64,000 nt of DNA from Gottfriedia sp002574545 (GTDB lineage: Bacteria > Bacillota > Bacilli > Bacillales > Bacillaceae_G). Made by a program: the position numbers and the translations under genes. A model generated the notes under the pieces. The model ran no database searches and was not told the origin of the DNA. It worked only from the letters and a program-made list of their open reading frames with translations. This document shows positions 1 through 9,018 of this stretch, one piece after another (position 1 is the stretch's first letter; each line of letters starts with the position of its first letter). The stretch is taken from assembly GCA_052180195.1 (NCBI GenBank), contig CP197469.1, one strand, 5' to 3'.

Positions 1-95
1 TTTATATCAACACCTAGGACATCAACCCCGTATTTAGCAAACATAATTGAAGTTGGTAATCCTATATAGCCTAATCCCATTGTACAAATCTTCAT
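1..95 (-). CDS. Nucleotide-sugar dehydrogenase, N-terminal fragment (probable UDP-ManNAc dehydrogenase)
   Basis: Only the first 31 codons lie in the window; the gene runs off the left edge. The translation begins MKICTMGLGYIGLPTSIMFA, the Rossmann GxGYxGLP dinucleotide-binding signature of the UDP-glucose/UDP-ManNAc dehydrogenase family. This family oxidises a UDP-hexose to the uronic acid with NAD. Because a UDP-GlcNAc 2-epimerase lies two genes upstream in the same direction, UDP-N-acetylmannosamine is the likely substrate (WecC-like), giving UDP-ManNAcA for a surface polysaccharide. Family is confident; the exact substrate is inferred from context. Confidence 0.75.
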   Translation of the reverse strand, partial: MKICTMGLGYIGLPTSIMFAKYGVDVLGVDI

Positions 96-113
96 TTTTT
101 TCCCTGCTTTCTA

Positions 114-1460
114 TTAATCTATCAAATTAAATTTTTTAAAAACGGCTCTTTTAAAACTATATGTTCTTAATTCTAACTGTTCATAGATGGATAAGAACTG
201 CTTTTTCTCCTTGTCCCAGTTATATATTTCTTTGGCTTTTATACAATTTTGCTTCATATCATGATATACATCAGGAGAATTTAATAAATAATTTAATCCT
301 TTGGCTATTGAAACGGGATCATGTGAATCTACACACAATCCAATCCGTTCGCCTTCTACGACCTTTTTTATCTCTGGAAAACCGCATGCTATAACTGGAA
401 CCCCACTAGACATATACTCAAACAACTTATTAGAAGATGCGGAATAATGATTGAAACAAACATTATTTAATACTTGAAATCCTACATACGCATTATTGGT
501 ATACTTAGGCAAATCATTAAGTGAAACTTTGGGAACAAATTTAACCCTTTGTTGCAAGTTCATTTGATCAACCATTTTTTCTAACTCTGATTTAATATTC
601 CCATCCCCTACTAACACAAGTGTCCCCTCGTTAAAAAGAGGTACGGCTTTAATTAAGTTTTTTAAACCTCTACCTGATTGTATTCCGCCTTGGTATAATA
701 GTATTTTTTCATCTTGGGATATACCGAGTAACTTCCTTAAAGATGAGTTTTTTTTACTTTGATATCCCTTTAGTTTAAATGGATAATTGTGAACTACATT
801 CGGATAAAACCCATAAACTTTTTTATTGTACCTTGCCCTAGTATGATTTTCTACAATCATGGAATCGATTATCTTAACTAAACTCCCCTCCAAGTATTTG
901 TAAAAATCACTATTATACCCTGTTCGGCTAGTTTGAACCTCATGAGAATCATATATTAGCTTACGTTTATTAAGTCTTAATTTCGAACAAATAACACCTT
1001 GAAATAGTGTATTTAAATCGTTAGAATGGTAAATATCATAATTTTTTATTAGCCCTCTCCCAATCATTCGTAAAGTAATACTACCTTTTATCCAAACAAC
1101 TTTACACTTTGTTTTTAATAGAAGAAGTAGAACAACTACTGTGGATAACGCCACTAGAGGAATAGTAAAAAATAATATAAACCATGTAAGTAACATGATC
1201 ATTTTTAATAACTTGGATTTCGAAATAAACCTATATATCATTTGTAAAAAAAGTAACGAATCAGGGTATCTTTTTACTCGATAAATTTTAAAATTTGGAT
1301 TTCGCTCTTCATATATAGGCAACTCTTTATTTTTTGGATCAGCAATACATATAAGATCGACTGTATAACCACTCTCCGATAATGCGGTACATTCTCTAAG
1401 TACTCTGGCATCATTAGTAAAATGATTCCAAACAAACATACACACTTTTTTTCTAGTCAT
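114..1460 (-). CDS. Family 4 glycosyltransferase
   Basis: 448 residues. The N-terminus (CMFVWNHFTNDARVLRECTALSESG) is the typical GT4/GT-B opening of enzymes that add sugars to surface glycans. A hydrophobic stretch at about residues 86-115 suggests membrane association. The C-terminal half holds the GT-B nucleotide-sugar domain: KILLYQGG at about 252, LVLVGDGN, and the acceptor/donor region SSNKLFEYMSSGVPVIAC at about 342-360 with the E of the EX7E-type motif. It sits 18 bp upstream of the dehydrogenase and 63 bp downstream of the epimerase, so it probably belongs to one surface-polysaccharide operon. Donor and acceptor cannot be read from sequence. Confidence 0.85.
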   Translation of the reverse strand: MTRKKVCMFVWNHFTNDARVLRECTALSESGYTVDLICIADPKNKELPIYEERNPNFKIYRVKRYPDSLLFLQMIYRFISKSKLLKMIMLLTWFILFFTIPLVALSTVVVLLLLLKTKCKVVWIKGSITLRMIGRGLIKNYDIYHSNDLNTLFQGVICSKLRLNKRKLIYDSHEVQTSRTGYNSDFYKYLEGSLVKIIDSMIVENHTRARYNKKVYGFYPNVVHNYPFKLKGYQSKKNSSLRKLLGISQDEKILLYQGGIQSGRGLKNLIKAVPLFNEGTLVLVGDGNIKSELEKMVDQMNLQQRVKFVPKVSLNDLPKYTNNAYVGFQVLNNVCFNHYSASSNKLFEYMSSGVPVIACGFPEIKKVVEGERIGLCVDSHDPVSIAKGLNYLLNSPDVYHDMKQNCIKAKEIYNWDKEKKQFLSIYEQLELRTYSFKRAVFKKFNLID

Positions 1461-1523
1461 TTTTTCTATCCCATTTAAGATTTAATTTTTCTTGAAAATC
1501 TCTACAATTTTCATTTTATCTAT

Positions 1524-2699
1524 TTATACGTGGACTTCTTCTTTAATTTCATTATTAACAGATGAGTTTTTTTCTTCTATTAAATTAAAATATTGTTTAA
1601 TCACATCGACAATTCTTCTAGAAGCTTCTCCATCTCCATATGGATTAGAAGCTTTAGACATTTTCGCATGTGCTTCTTTATCTAATAATAGTCTATCCGC
1701 TGATGAAAAAATAACTTCTTCATTAGTTCCAACAAGTTTTAATGTACCAGCCTCAATACCTTCTGGGCGTTCTGTTGTATCTCGCAATACAAGAACAGGT
1801 ACACCTAGGGAAGGAGCTTCTTCTTGTACTCCACCAGAATCAGTTAAAATCAGATGAGACCTAGCTGCAAAGTTATGAAAATCAATTACATCTAAAGGTT
1901 CAATTAAATGAATTTTAGCATTATCACCTAAGATTTCGCTTGCAATTTCTCTAACGACAGGATTCATATGAACTGGATAAACAACCTGAATATCATTGTG
2001 TTTATCGACTAATCGCTTAATCGCTTTAAACATATTTCTCATAGGTTCCCCTAAATTTTCTCGACGGTGTGCTGTCATTAAAACTAAACGGTCATCTCCA
2101 ACAGTTTCAAGAACAGGATGAGTATACTCACTTTTCACTGTAGTTTTTAGGGCATCGATAGCTGTATTTCCTGTTATAAAAATTGTTTCTTCTTTTTTAT
2201 TTTCTGCCAATAAATTTTGGGCTGATTTTGATGTAGGTGAAAAATGTAAGTCAGCCATTACTCCTGTTAATTGACGGTTCATTTCTTCTGGGTATGGAGA
2301 ATACTTATCCCAAGTGCGTAATCCTGCTTCAACATGGCCAATTGTAATTTGATTATAAAACGCAGCTAGACTGGCAATAAAAGTAGTAGTTGTGTCGCCA
2401 TGTACTAATACAATATCCGGCTTAACTTCTTGCATAATCTTATTTAGACCTTCTAATCCACGCGTTGTTACATCTATAAGCGTTTGGCGATCCTTCATGA
2501 TATTTAAATCATAATCAGGCGTAATTTCAAAAATCTCTAGTACTTGGTCAAGCATTTGTCGGTGTTGAGCCGTGACAGTCACAATTGACTCTATTTCTTC
2601 TGGATATTTTTCAAGTTCTAGCACAAGTGGAGCCATTTTAATCGCTTCTGGTCTCGTACCAAAAATTGTCATTACTTTAATTTTGCTTAACAGGTTCAT
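1524..2699 (-). CDS. wecB: UDP-N-acetylglucosamine 2-epimerase (non-hydrolysing)
   Basis: 391 residues, close to the usual 370-390. Converts UDP-GlcNAc to UDP-ManNAc in the cytoplasm for teichoic-acid linkage units or other ManNAc glycans (also called mnaA). Visible family signatures are TIFGTRPEAIKMAPL at the N-terminus, VTAQHRQMLDQVL, VHGDTTTT, GHVEAGLRT near 122, a TAHRREN motif near 211, and LTDSGGVQEEAPSLG with the catalytic-region acidic residues near 287. The start has GGGAG upstream. The C-terminal 25 residues (rich in E, N, S) extend beyond the conserved fold. It is the first gene of the glycan block. Confidence 0.95.
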   Translation of the reverse strand: MNLLSKIKVMTIFGTRPEAIKMAPLVLELEKYPEEIESIVTVTAQHRQMLDQVLEIFEITPDYDLNIMKDRQTLIDVTTRGLEGLNKIMQEVKPDIVLVHGDTTTTFIASLAAFYNQITIGHVEAGLRTWDKYSPYPEEMNRQLTGVMADLHFSPTSKSAQNLLAENKKEETIFITGNTAIDALKTTVKSEYTHPVLETVGDDRLVLMTAHRRENLGEPMRNMFKAIKRLVDKHNDIQVVYPVHMNPVVREIASEILGDNAKIHLIEPLDVIDFHNFAARSHLILTDSGGVQEEAPSLGVPVLVLRDTTERPEGIEAGTLKLVGTNEEVIFSSADRLLLDKEAHAKMSKASNPYGDGEASRRIVDVIKQYFNLIEEKNSSVNNEIKEEVHV

Positions 2700-3367
2700 T
2701 GACTATTACTCCCTTAAAGAAACTTATAATAAAATGCACCCCAAAATCCTTTAATCAAAATAACTAAAAAAATGAAGTCATTTTACAAAAAAATTATTCT
2801 TATAATGGAAGAAAACTGACACATTAATAAAGTTAAATAGTTAGAATAAACTAATCAACTCATCATAATTTCATCTTAAGACTTCATATTAACGCCTAAT
2901 AGTTCTTTAAACTATTCTTCTCTTCCATCGTTTCCTCCTTAAATTCTAGCACTTTATTATTCTATTAAAATAAACCCTCAAATACAACAGTGCCTAGTAT
3001 AACAATTACTTAACACAATGTTAAGTAAAAATTAATCTATCAATTGGATTTTTTGGTTAATTTTACCACAAAATAGGCTTTTTTGTCGATTATTTCACCC
3101 AATTTATGGAAACCCTTACAAACCGGTCTAGTTATGTTACATTCGTTAACGGAAATTGTAATATTAGATATTATTCTAGAATAATATCTGAATTATATTT
3201 TGAATCTAAATCAATGAACTGATTAAATGTCCTTTTTTTACTTTTTTAGTAAAAAACACTAGCACGTTTTAACTTTTCTGTTATATAATAATTATTAAAT
3301 AAATACACTGTATTAAAACAGATTGGAAACAAATTATCAATCATTTAAATCAAAGGGAGTGTTGTTA
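2700..3367. other. AT-rich intergenic region with a 24-bp palindrome
   Basis: 668 bases without a supportable gene. It separates the leftward glycan block from the rightward small protein gene, so it should hold promoters for both directions. A TATAAT-like hexamer lies at 3284-3289 in the plus direction, but I see no good -35 for it. The distinct feature is the perfect palindrome at 3166-3189, listed separately. Confidence 0.6.
3166..3189. promoter_or_regulatory. 24-bp perfect palindrome, candidate operator
   Basis: The half-site AGATATTATTCT is followed at once by its exact reverse complement. It lies about 180 bp upstream of the small protein gene at 3368 in a region with no terminator-like T run. 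It may be a binding site for a dimeric regulator or simply an AT-rich cruciform; no regulator is assigned. Confidence 0.35.
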
Positions 3368-3517
3368 ATGATGAGTAGAGAAGAGCGTAAAAACATGGTT
3401 CAATTTTTGGAATTAACAAAAGGATTATCAACTGAGGACTTAGTTTTCATGACGGATGCTGATTTAGAGCACCTTTACGACACGGCTTATACGTATATGC
3501 TACATCACTCTGAGTAA
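3368..3517 (+). CDS. Small conserved-type protein (BH0509-like)
   Basis: 49 residues starting MMSREERKNMVQFLE, with AAAGGGAG eight bases before the ATG at 3368; the longer open frame to 3323 has no ribosome site. The protein is small, charged, cytoplasmic and probably helical (FLELTKGLSTEDL, DADLEHLYDTAYTYM). From memory it resembles the BH0509 family of short Bacillaceae proteins of unknown function. It is a single gene ended by the terminator at 3555-3598. Confidence 0.7.
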   Translation: MMSREERKNMVQFLELTKGLSTEDLVFMTDADLEHLYDTAYTYMLHHSE

Positions 3518-3554
3518 GATCTTACAACTTTTGTTTACTGCACTTATAAAAATA

Positions 3555-3598
3555 AAAAGCTAGGTGACCCCGATTTTCAGATTCACCTAGCTTTTCCA
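3555..3598 (+). terminator. Rho-independent terminator of the small protein gene
   Basis: Stem AAAGCTAGGTGA / TCACCTAGCTTT with a 15-base loop and a short T run, beginning about 40 bases after the stop codon at 3517. Confidence 0.85.
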
Positions 3599-3599
3599 T

Positions 3600-3983
3600 T
3601 TTCAATCGTTTCGTTGGTAAATACTGTTTCCAACTACTTACATAACCTTTTTGTCGATTTTACAAAAAGACATCAAAAGCCCTACTTCTCCGACTATATT
3701 CCTAAATTTGAGACAAAAACATTTTAAAAGAGTATTTCATATATTTCTTTTTGTTATATTGAAATTTTATTTTTTCCATTATTTGGTAAACAAACACATT
3801 AGTTATTTTTGTTGTTTAAGTTAAAAAAATGTTAAAATTTATCCGTTTTTCCCATAATTTTTTTGTCTATTTGGGTATGTACAAAAAAATTTTTTTAATT
3901 AACTTTTTATATAAAAAATTTGTATCTTATTAAAGAGGACACAACCTAATTAATAAAAACAATTTCTGTATTCCCCATTTTAA
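3600..3983. other. AT-rich intergenic region
   Basis: Very AT-rich DNA with long A and T runs between the terminator of the plus-strand small gene and that of the minus-strand kinase gene. I see no open frame with a ribosome site and no clear regulatory element in it. Confidence 0.5.
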
Positions 3984-4023
3984 ATAAAAAAAGCTACGAT
4001 TCATGTTTGAATCGTAGCTTTCT
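3984..4023 (-). terminator. Terminator of the APH-like kinase gene
   Basis: Stem AAGCTACGATTCA / TGAATCGTAGCTT followed on the minus strand by a T-rich tail, immediately after the stop of the gene at 4025. Confidence 0.85.
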
Positions 4024-4024
4024 T

Positions 4025-4990
4025 TTAAAGTTCAATAATCGTCTTCTGATTCACAATTCGATCTTTCAACTCTTCACAAAGCTCAATAACCCTTTGCGTT
4101 TTTTCTTCATACTTCATATTCAACACGTGATAAAGAACGATATCACGACATTTTAAAAATGAAGGAATTCGGCTGTACCATACTTCATCTAAAACATACT
4201 CAGTTTCATAACCTCTTCGGAATATTTCTAGCTGTCTTTTTGCGAAATTAGATTTTTCTTCGAATGATGTTTTACTACCCCAAGCAGTATAATATAGGAC
4301 AATTGCGATATCTGATATGAAATAATTATATTGTAGGTCATCGAAATCAAAAGTCGTTATTTCACCTTTATCATTTACGAAGAAATTGTGGAGATGCAAG
4401 TCGCTATGGATTAATCCATATGAATCTTTCTTTCTTTCATAGCTTTGAATTTCTTCTATTAATTCCTTTGTAAAAATGCCAAGTTCTTCGTCAGCTAACA
4501 TTTCACTTAAATAAGCTTCTTCGTCCCAATGCTCACGATGGTTTGTTACTGGGTAATCAACTGTTAATGCGTGTAGCTTGCCGATTGTTTTTCCCCATGT
4601 GTACATTAGATTGTCATTCCACACAGCTGGATTTGTTCGATCAACTAATTGACCGTCTGCCCATTCGAACATTGATGCGTAAAAAAATGTGCCATCGCTT
4701 GCATTTTGGACTTCTACTAAATTACCGTTTAATGAAGTTAAAGAACCTGCTGCATTTGCTCCGTTTTCTCTAGCATATTTTAAAAACTTAAGCTCTGCCT
4801 CGATTTCTTCTTTTGAGCGGTGTGATGAATGTGTTAATCGTAAAATGCGATCTGTTCCATCTGCTAGTTTACCTTTAAATAGATAGTTCTCGAATTCTCC
4901 GACTGGTTTTTCATCTACTGTCATACCAAATTGTGATGCTGCGTTCGTTAAAATCTCTTTCGTAAAAACTCTTTCAACTGCCTGTTCCAT
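4025..4990 (-). CDS. Phosphotransferase of the aminoglycoside phosphotransferase (APH) superfamily
   Basis: 321 residues. Protein-kinase-like small-molecule kinase fold: nucleotide-binding N-lobe to about residue 90 (YLFKGKLADGTDRILRLTHS), then the catalytic loop GLIHSDLHLHNFFV at about 193-206 with Brenner HxDxxxxN residues, and the metal-binding FDFDD at about 214. A GGGGG ribosome site precedes the ATG. APH-fold enzymes phosphorylate many substrates (antibiotics, homoserine, choline, fructosamine); nothing here identifies the substrate, and a resistance role should not be assumed. Single-gene unit with its own terminator. Confidence 0.8.
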   Translation of the reverse strand: MEQAVERVFTKEILTNAASQFGMTVDEKPVGEFENYLFKGKLADGTDRILRLTHSSHRSKEEIEAELKFLKYARENGANAAGSLTSLNGNLVEVQNASDGTFFYASMFEWADGQLVDRTNPAVWNDNLMYTWGKTIGKLHALTVDYPVTNHREHWDEEAYLSEMLADEELGIFTKELIEEIQSYERKKDSYGLIHSDLHLHNFFVNDKGEITTFDFDDLQYNYFISDIAIVLYYTAWGSKTSFEEKSNFAKRQLEIFRRGYETEYVLDEVWYSRIPSFLKCRDIVLYHVLNMKYEEKTQRVIELCEELKDRIVNQKTIIEL

Positions 4991-5068
4991 TTTTTAATCC
5001 CCCGGACCATAGAATACATATCTAATTACATATTCCCCAGATTCCAAGGAATCCCTGCAACTTTTTTA

Positions 5069-6622
5069 CTAACTATTCATATTTCGGTATTCATTTGGGG
5101 TCATGCCAACGATTTTCTTAAACACTTTTCGGAAGTATTTATCATCTTGATAACCGATTTTCCCAGCTATTTCATAAATTTTTAAATTGGGGAACTTCAA
5201 TAATTCCTTCGCTTTTTCGATCCGAATTGAAACGATATAATCTGAAATATTCACACCGTAAATTTGTTTAAATTTACGGGATATATATTCGCGGCTTAAA
5301 TAGAATTTCTCTGAAAACTCCTGTAGTGAAATTTCTTCAGCATAGTTCAGTTGAATATAATTTGCAATTGCTTCAATACTATTTAGTTCTTGGTTCGTTT
5401 GATTTTTTTCTTGAATAATCGATTGTACTCTTTCCCTTTGAGTCGCTACATAATTACCAATTTCAAAATGTCCTTTCGCATTCCAGAACAATTCTAAATC
5501 CACTTCCTGAATGGTTTGAAGCGATAGCTTATTAATCCAGTGATTAAGGAAGATTAGAAACTCCTGATGCAATGATTGTAATTGTGCAAAAGGTAGATAA
5601 TTCTTCTGTGCGATTCGTTTACTAAAACGTTGAATGACTTCATCGTAAATATAAATATCCTGTTTCTCAACCATTTGTTCAAATAAGTTGATGATTTCTA
5701 CTAGATTAATCGGTTGATACTCTTTTATATCTTCATACGAATAAACCGGTACATCTCTTTTTTCTAAAATATTTACATGCTGCAAGACATTTACAACTTC
5801 CTCATACCCAGACTGGATCGAATCAATGGTTAACTTTCTACTAATTGCAAAATGAAACGGGAAAGGCACAACTGTCGATAAAATTTTAGCGATATGTTGG
5901 ATCCTGTCAGTTACTTGCTCGCCCCAATATAGTAAGCAAATCTCCTTTGTTCCTTGTAAATTCCGAAATGCAATTCCTCCATTTTGGTTTTGAAGAATTT
6001 CATTTGCTATATTCAATAAGGCAAAGAAGCATAAATCCTCCGGCCAGATGTCTTTGAATGTCTCTAGATTTCGTAATTTTAGTAAAGAAACATGTAAAGT
6101 TTGTCCTTCTTCGTATCCTAATTGGTTTAATATATTCTGATTATATTCTTTACCGTAAATTGCATTTGTTAATTGTTTGTCTCTGTAAACAGGTAAAACT
6201 TCTTGCAGTAAACGAAAGTCATTTAATGCATCAATTCTCTCTTTTTCTTTTTCATTCCAATCTGATACTACTTTTACTAAAGTTTCATTCAAAATATCCG
6301 GATCAATTGGTTTCAATAAATAATCGGATGCACCGAACTGGATGGCTTCTCTCATATAATGGTAGTCATCATATCCCGTAACGACGATTACTTTGCAGTT
6401 AATATTTTCTGAATGAAGCCATTTTAATAATCCCCTACCGTCTAGCTCTGGCATCATTAAATCAGTAAATATGATTGTTGGTCTTTCTTTTATAATGATG
6501 TCTTGAGCGATTGCTCCGTTTTCTGCTTCTAATATTTCAGTAACACCAATTGCATCCCAATCTGCAAGAAGTTTTACACCTTCTCGTACATGCTTTTCGT
6601 CATCTATTAGTAGAACCTTCAT
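5069..6622 (-). CDS. YesN-type response regulator with AraC DNA-binding domain
   Basis: 517 residues. N-terminal receiver domain (LLIDDEKHVREG, with phospho-acceptor Asp in IIFTDLMMPELDGRG near residue 54 and conserved Lys in DYLLKPID near 105), a central 280-residue linker, and a C-terminal AraC-type double helix-turn-helix (ISLQEFSEKFYLSREYISRKF, then VGMTPNEYR). This architecture is typical of Bacillus YesN-class regulators that control neighbouring carbohydrate ABC transporters. It follows the sensor kinase gene after 2 bp, so the two are co-transcribed. The likely target is the sugar ABC operon at 9-12 kb. Confidence 0.92.
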   Translation of the reverse strand: MKVLLIDDEKHVREGVKLLADWDAIGVTEILEAENGAIAQDIIIKERPTIIFTDLMMPELDGRGLLKWLHSENINCKVIVVTGYDDYHYMREAIQFGASDYLLKPIDPDILNETLVKVVSDWNEKEKERIDALNDFRLLQEVLPVYRDKQLTNAIYGKEYNQNILNQLGYEEGQTLHVSLLKLRNLETFKDIWPEDLCFFALLNIANEILQNQNGGIAFRNLQGTKEICLLYWGEQVTDRIQHIAKILSTVVPFPFHFAISRKLTIDSIQSGYEEVVNVLQHVNILEKRDVPVYSYEDIKEYQPINLVEIINLFEQMVEKQDIYIYDEVIQRFSKRIAQKNYLPFAQLQSLHQEFLIFLNHWINKLSLQTIQEVDLELFWNAKGHFEIGNYVATQRERVQSIIQEKNQTNQELNSIEAIANYIQLNYAEEISLQEFSEKFYLSREYISRKFKQIYGVNISDYIVSIRIEKAKELLKFPNLKIYEIAGKIGYQDDKYFRKVFKKIVGMTPNEYRNMNS

Positions 6623-6624
6623 GA

Positions 6625-8430
6625 TTAACTTTCTCCTCTTGTCATTTCAATCGGTAAGATTATCGTTACAACAAAGTTTTCATGCTTCACACTTTCTATT
6701 TTTACTTCTGCTTTTTTACCATAATAGAAATGAAGGCGATCAGATATATTTTTTAAACCGATACTCTCATTCGTATTTAATCCACCTTCTGCTAGCGATG
6801 AATTGATGATTTCTAATTCCTCTTCCGATGCACCTTCACCATTATCAGCAATGACTATTTTTAAACGATTATCTTGTTGTCTATGAATCGAAATATTTAA
6901 TTCACCAAGCTTTTGTTGCTTTTCAAAGCCATGTTTAAAGAAATTTTCCACGATTGGCTGTAAAATCATTTTTGGCATTTTTACATTCTTTACCCCTTCA
7001 TCCACTTCCAGGTTATAAACAAATCTACCATCATAACGTTCATTTTGAAGCGATAAATAATCTTTTATATGGTTTAATTCATCTTTAAGCGTTACGAAAT
7101 CTTCATTATTTTTCATGCTATATCTCATGATTTTTGATAATGACATAATTAATCGATACACTTTAATTCCGTCATTTTTTAATGAAAGAGTTCCAATTGA
7201 CTGCAAGGCATTGTATAAAAAATGCGGATTAATTTGAGATTGAAGTACTTTTAATTGATTCGTTTTATTCTCAATTTGAAGCTTGTATTCTTTTATATAT
7301 AAATCATTTAACGTATCGACCATTGAAGTAAAATGTTTACCTAACTGACCAAACTCATCATTTCCTAACGTATCAAAAGAAACAGCAAGTTCCCCCTTCT
7401 CAATTCGCTGCATATCTCGAATTAAGATTCGTATTGGTCGGGTAAATCTGAAAGATACGATAATCGTTAAAATGATGACTAATAAGACTGAAATCGCCCC
7501 AAGTGTAACGGTAATTTTCAATAATTGATTCGAATTATGATAGAGATTTTTATAAGGAATACTTTTAATGATTGTCCACTGCTGATGATTACTTCTTATT
7601 TTGTCATACACATAGACCCCTCTAAAGTCCTTGTCCTTCCATTCAAAACTAGTTTCCCCTGATCGATCTGAGTTAATTTTTTTATACCATTTTGTGTCTA
7701 GCTTTTTACCAATCAGCTCTTTTTCAGAAGAATACAAAACAACATTCCCATCACCAACAACGAAAAGATGTTCCTCTCCTTTTTTATAAATACGATCAAA
7801 AATCTCATTAATTCTGCTTAATTCAATATCAATTGATAAAAAGCCTAGCCATTGGTCGGACGTAACATTATTTAAAAAATAATGAAATGATACGACCTGC
7901 TTAACTGGCTCAATTCGAAAATCAGATAAATTATTATAATTTTGAATCGGATGAGTCGGTTGAATATAATACGAATCCCTCGAAAAACTTAAATTTCTAT
8001 ATGGGGGAATTTTATTGAAATTATACAACTTCCCTCGACTACTCACCTTTGCATTGTATACGGTGTAATCATCCTTACCCTTCGTTAAATATAAATGCAA
8101 CTGCTCGATCTCTCTTCTAGAAAAATAAAGTCCTAATAAACTACGCTGAATTTCAGCAGAATTTTGTTCGATATAAGCTGTCGCACCATTTTCTAACACA
8201 GACAAAAACGGTCGATTACTATAAATGGACAATGGAATACCGTAAATTTCATTAAAATAACTCAATAAATCATTCCCACTACGCTTCAATAAATCATAAT
8301 TCGTATTGACAAATTCCTTCGTAACCGTGTTTTTCGTATAAAAATAACTTGCGATAATCGATAAACCAAATGGAATAATGGTCGCGATTAACAATAAGGT
8401 AATCAACTTTCTTCTAATACTGTTTTTCAT
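6625..8430 (-). CDS. YesM-type sensor histidine kinase
   Basis: 601 residues. An N-terminal membrane segment (residues 10-30), an extracellular dCache-like sensor of about 270 residues, a second membrane segment near 304-326, a HAMP linker, then the His_kinase domain (QINPHFLYNALQSIG, phospho-acceptor His near 403) and the HATPase domain (N box IVENFFKHGF, G box IADNGEG). The ...SQINPHFLYN... motif defines the YesM/LytS group. AAAGGATG precedes the ATG, and a cre-like site lies 15-28 bp upstream. It forms a two-gene unit with the YesN-type regulator and probably senses an extracellular sugar or its binding protein. Confidence 0.92.
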   Translation of the reverse strand: MKNSIRRKLITLLLIATIIPFGLSIIASYFYTKNTVTKEFVNTNYDLLKRSGNDLLSYFNEIYGIPLSIYSNRPFLSVLENGATAYIEQNSAEIQRSLLGLYFSRREIEQLHLYLTKGKDDYTVYNAKVSSRGKLYNFNKIPPYRNLSFSRDSYYIQPTHPIQNYNNLSDFRIEPVKQVVSFHYFLNNVTSDQWLGFLSIDIELSRINEIFDRIYKKGEEHLFVVGDGNVVLYSSEKELIGKKLDTKWYKKINSDRSGETSFEWKDKDFRGVYVYDKIRSNHQQWTIIKSIPYKNLYHNSNQLLKITVTLGAISVLLVIILTIIVSFRFTRPIRILIRDMQRIEKGELAVSFDTLGNDEFGQLGKHFTSMVDTLNDLYIKEYKLQIENKTNQLKVLQSQINPHFLYNALQSIGTLSLKNDGIKVYRLIMSLSKIMRYSMKNNEDFVTLKDELNHIKDYLSLQNERYDGRFVYNLEVDEGVKNVKMPKMILQPIVENFFKHGFEKQQKLGELNISIHRQQDNRLKIVIADNGEGASEEELEIINSSLAEGGLNTNESIGLKNISDRLHFYYGKKAEVKIESVKHENFVVTIILPIEMTRGES

Positions 8431-8444
8431 GATAACATCCTTTG

Positions 8445-8458
8445 CGGAAACGTTTGCA
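8445..8458 (-). promoter_or_regulatory. cre-like site before the sensor kinase gene
   Basis: CGGAAACGTTTGCA matches the CcpA consensus TGNNARCGNWWWCA at 12 of 14 positions. It sits between the presumed promoter and the ribosome site, where CcpA would block transcription. It is weaker than the two perfect cre sites in the adjacent transporter genes. Confidence 0.5.
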
Positions 8459-8557
8459 CTTTCTATTATTAGTTTATCAAAGATATAGAGCGAATAACAC
8501 CCTTATAAACTCCTTAAGTTCACTGGGTTTCTTCTATTAAATACAAAGTTTATTTTT

Positions 8558-8779
8558 TCATTCATAAACAAGAAACTGTTTTCTTTCATTTTCTGTTAAA
8601 TCTTTAGGCTTTAATCCGCTTTTCCTACAGTATTCATACAATGCCTTAACCTTTACTTTAGGTTCACTTGTGCAGTTTGGTTCTACAAAAACTCCGTCAG
8701 GAAATCCTTTTTCGAACGTTCTCATTTCATCAAGCATAGCATCACTCACCTTTTCATCAGCATGCCCAGTTAATATCAT
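8558..8779 (-). CDS. Small hypothetical protein
   Basis: Up to 73 residues (MILTGHADEKVSDAMLDEMR...), cytoplasmic, with no membrane segment. I recognise no domain. The C-terminal part (VKALYEYCRKSGLKPKDLTENERKQ) looks like a small helical unit. The ATG at 8779 has only a weak ribosome site, whereas AAGGTGAGTG lies a proper distance before the in-frame ATG at codon 15, so a 59-residue product is a real alternative. It lies between the substrate-binding protein's terminator and the YesM gene; no function is proposed. Confidence 0.55.
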   Translation of the reverse strand: MILTGHADEKVSDAMLDEMRTFEKGFPDGVFVEPNCTSEPKVKVKALYEYCRKSGLKPKDLTENERKQFLVYE

Positions 8780-8940
8780 TTTTTTAATACACTTTATTAT
8801 TTCATACTAAAATCATATCACGGGATTAGTAAAATATAAGCTTTTAACCAGAACATTTTGTGAACTAAATTGATTGGATGGTTTTCTTTCTAATCAAATA
8901 AGAAGTTTTGTTCATTAAACAGATCGTTATTTATAAAGAT

Positions 8941-8972
8941 AAAACCCCACAAGTAATTTCCTTGTGGGGTTA
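8941..8972 (-). terminator. Terminator after the first sugar-binding protein gene
   Basis: Stem AACCCCACAAG / CTTGTGGGGTT with loop GAAATTA, followed on the minus strand by TTTTAT. A strong intrinsic terminator closing the ABC operon and separating it from the sensor/regulator genes. Confidence 0.9.
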
Positions 8973-9018
8973 GCCTTAATCTATAGAGGAACTTTTAGGA
9001 AAGCCTCCAATTAAGAAC

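Noticed and set aside
4025..4990. Aminoglycoside resistance gene
   Set aside because: Only the broad APH kinase fold is supported; no resistance-gene context or specific subfamily features are seen.
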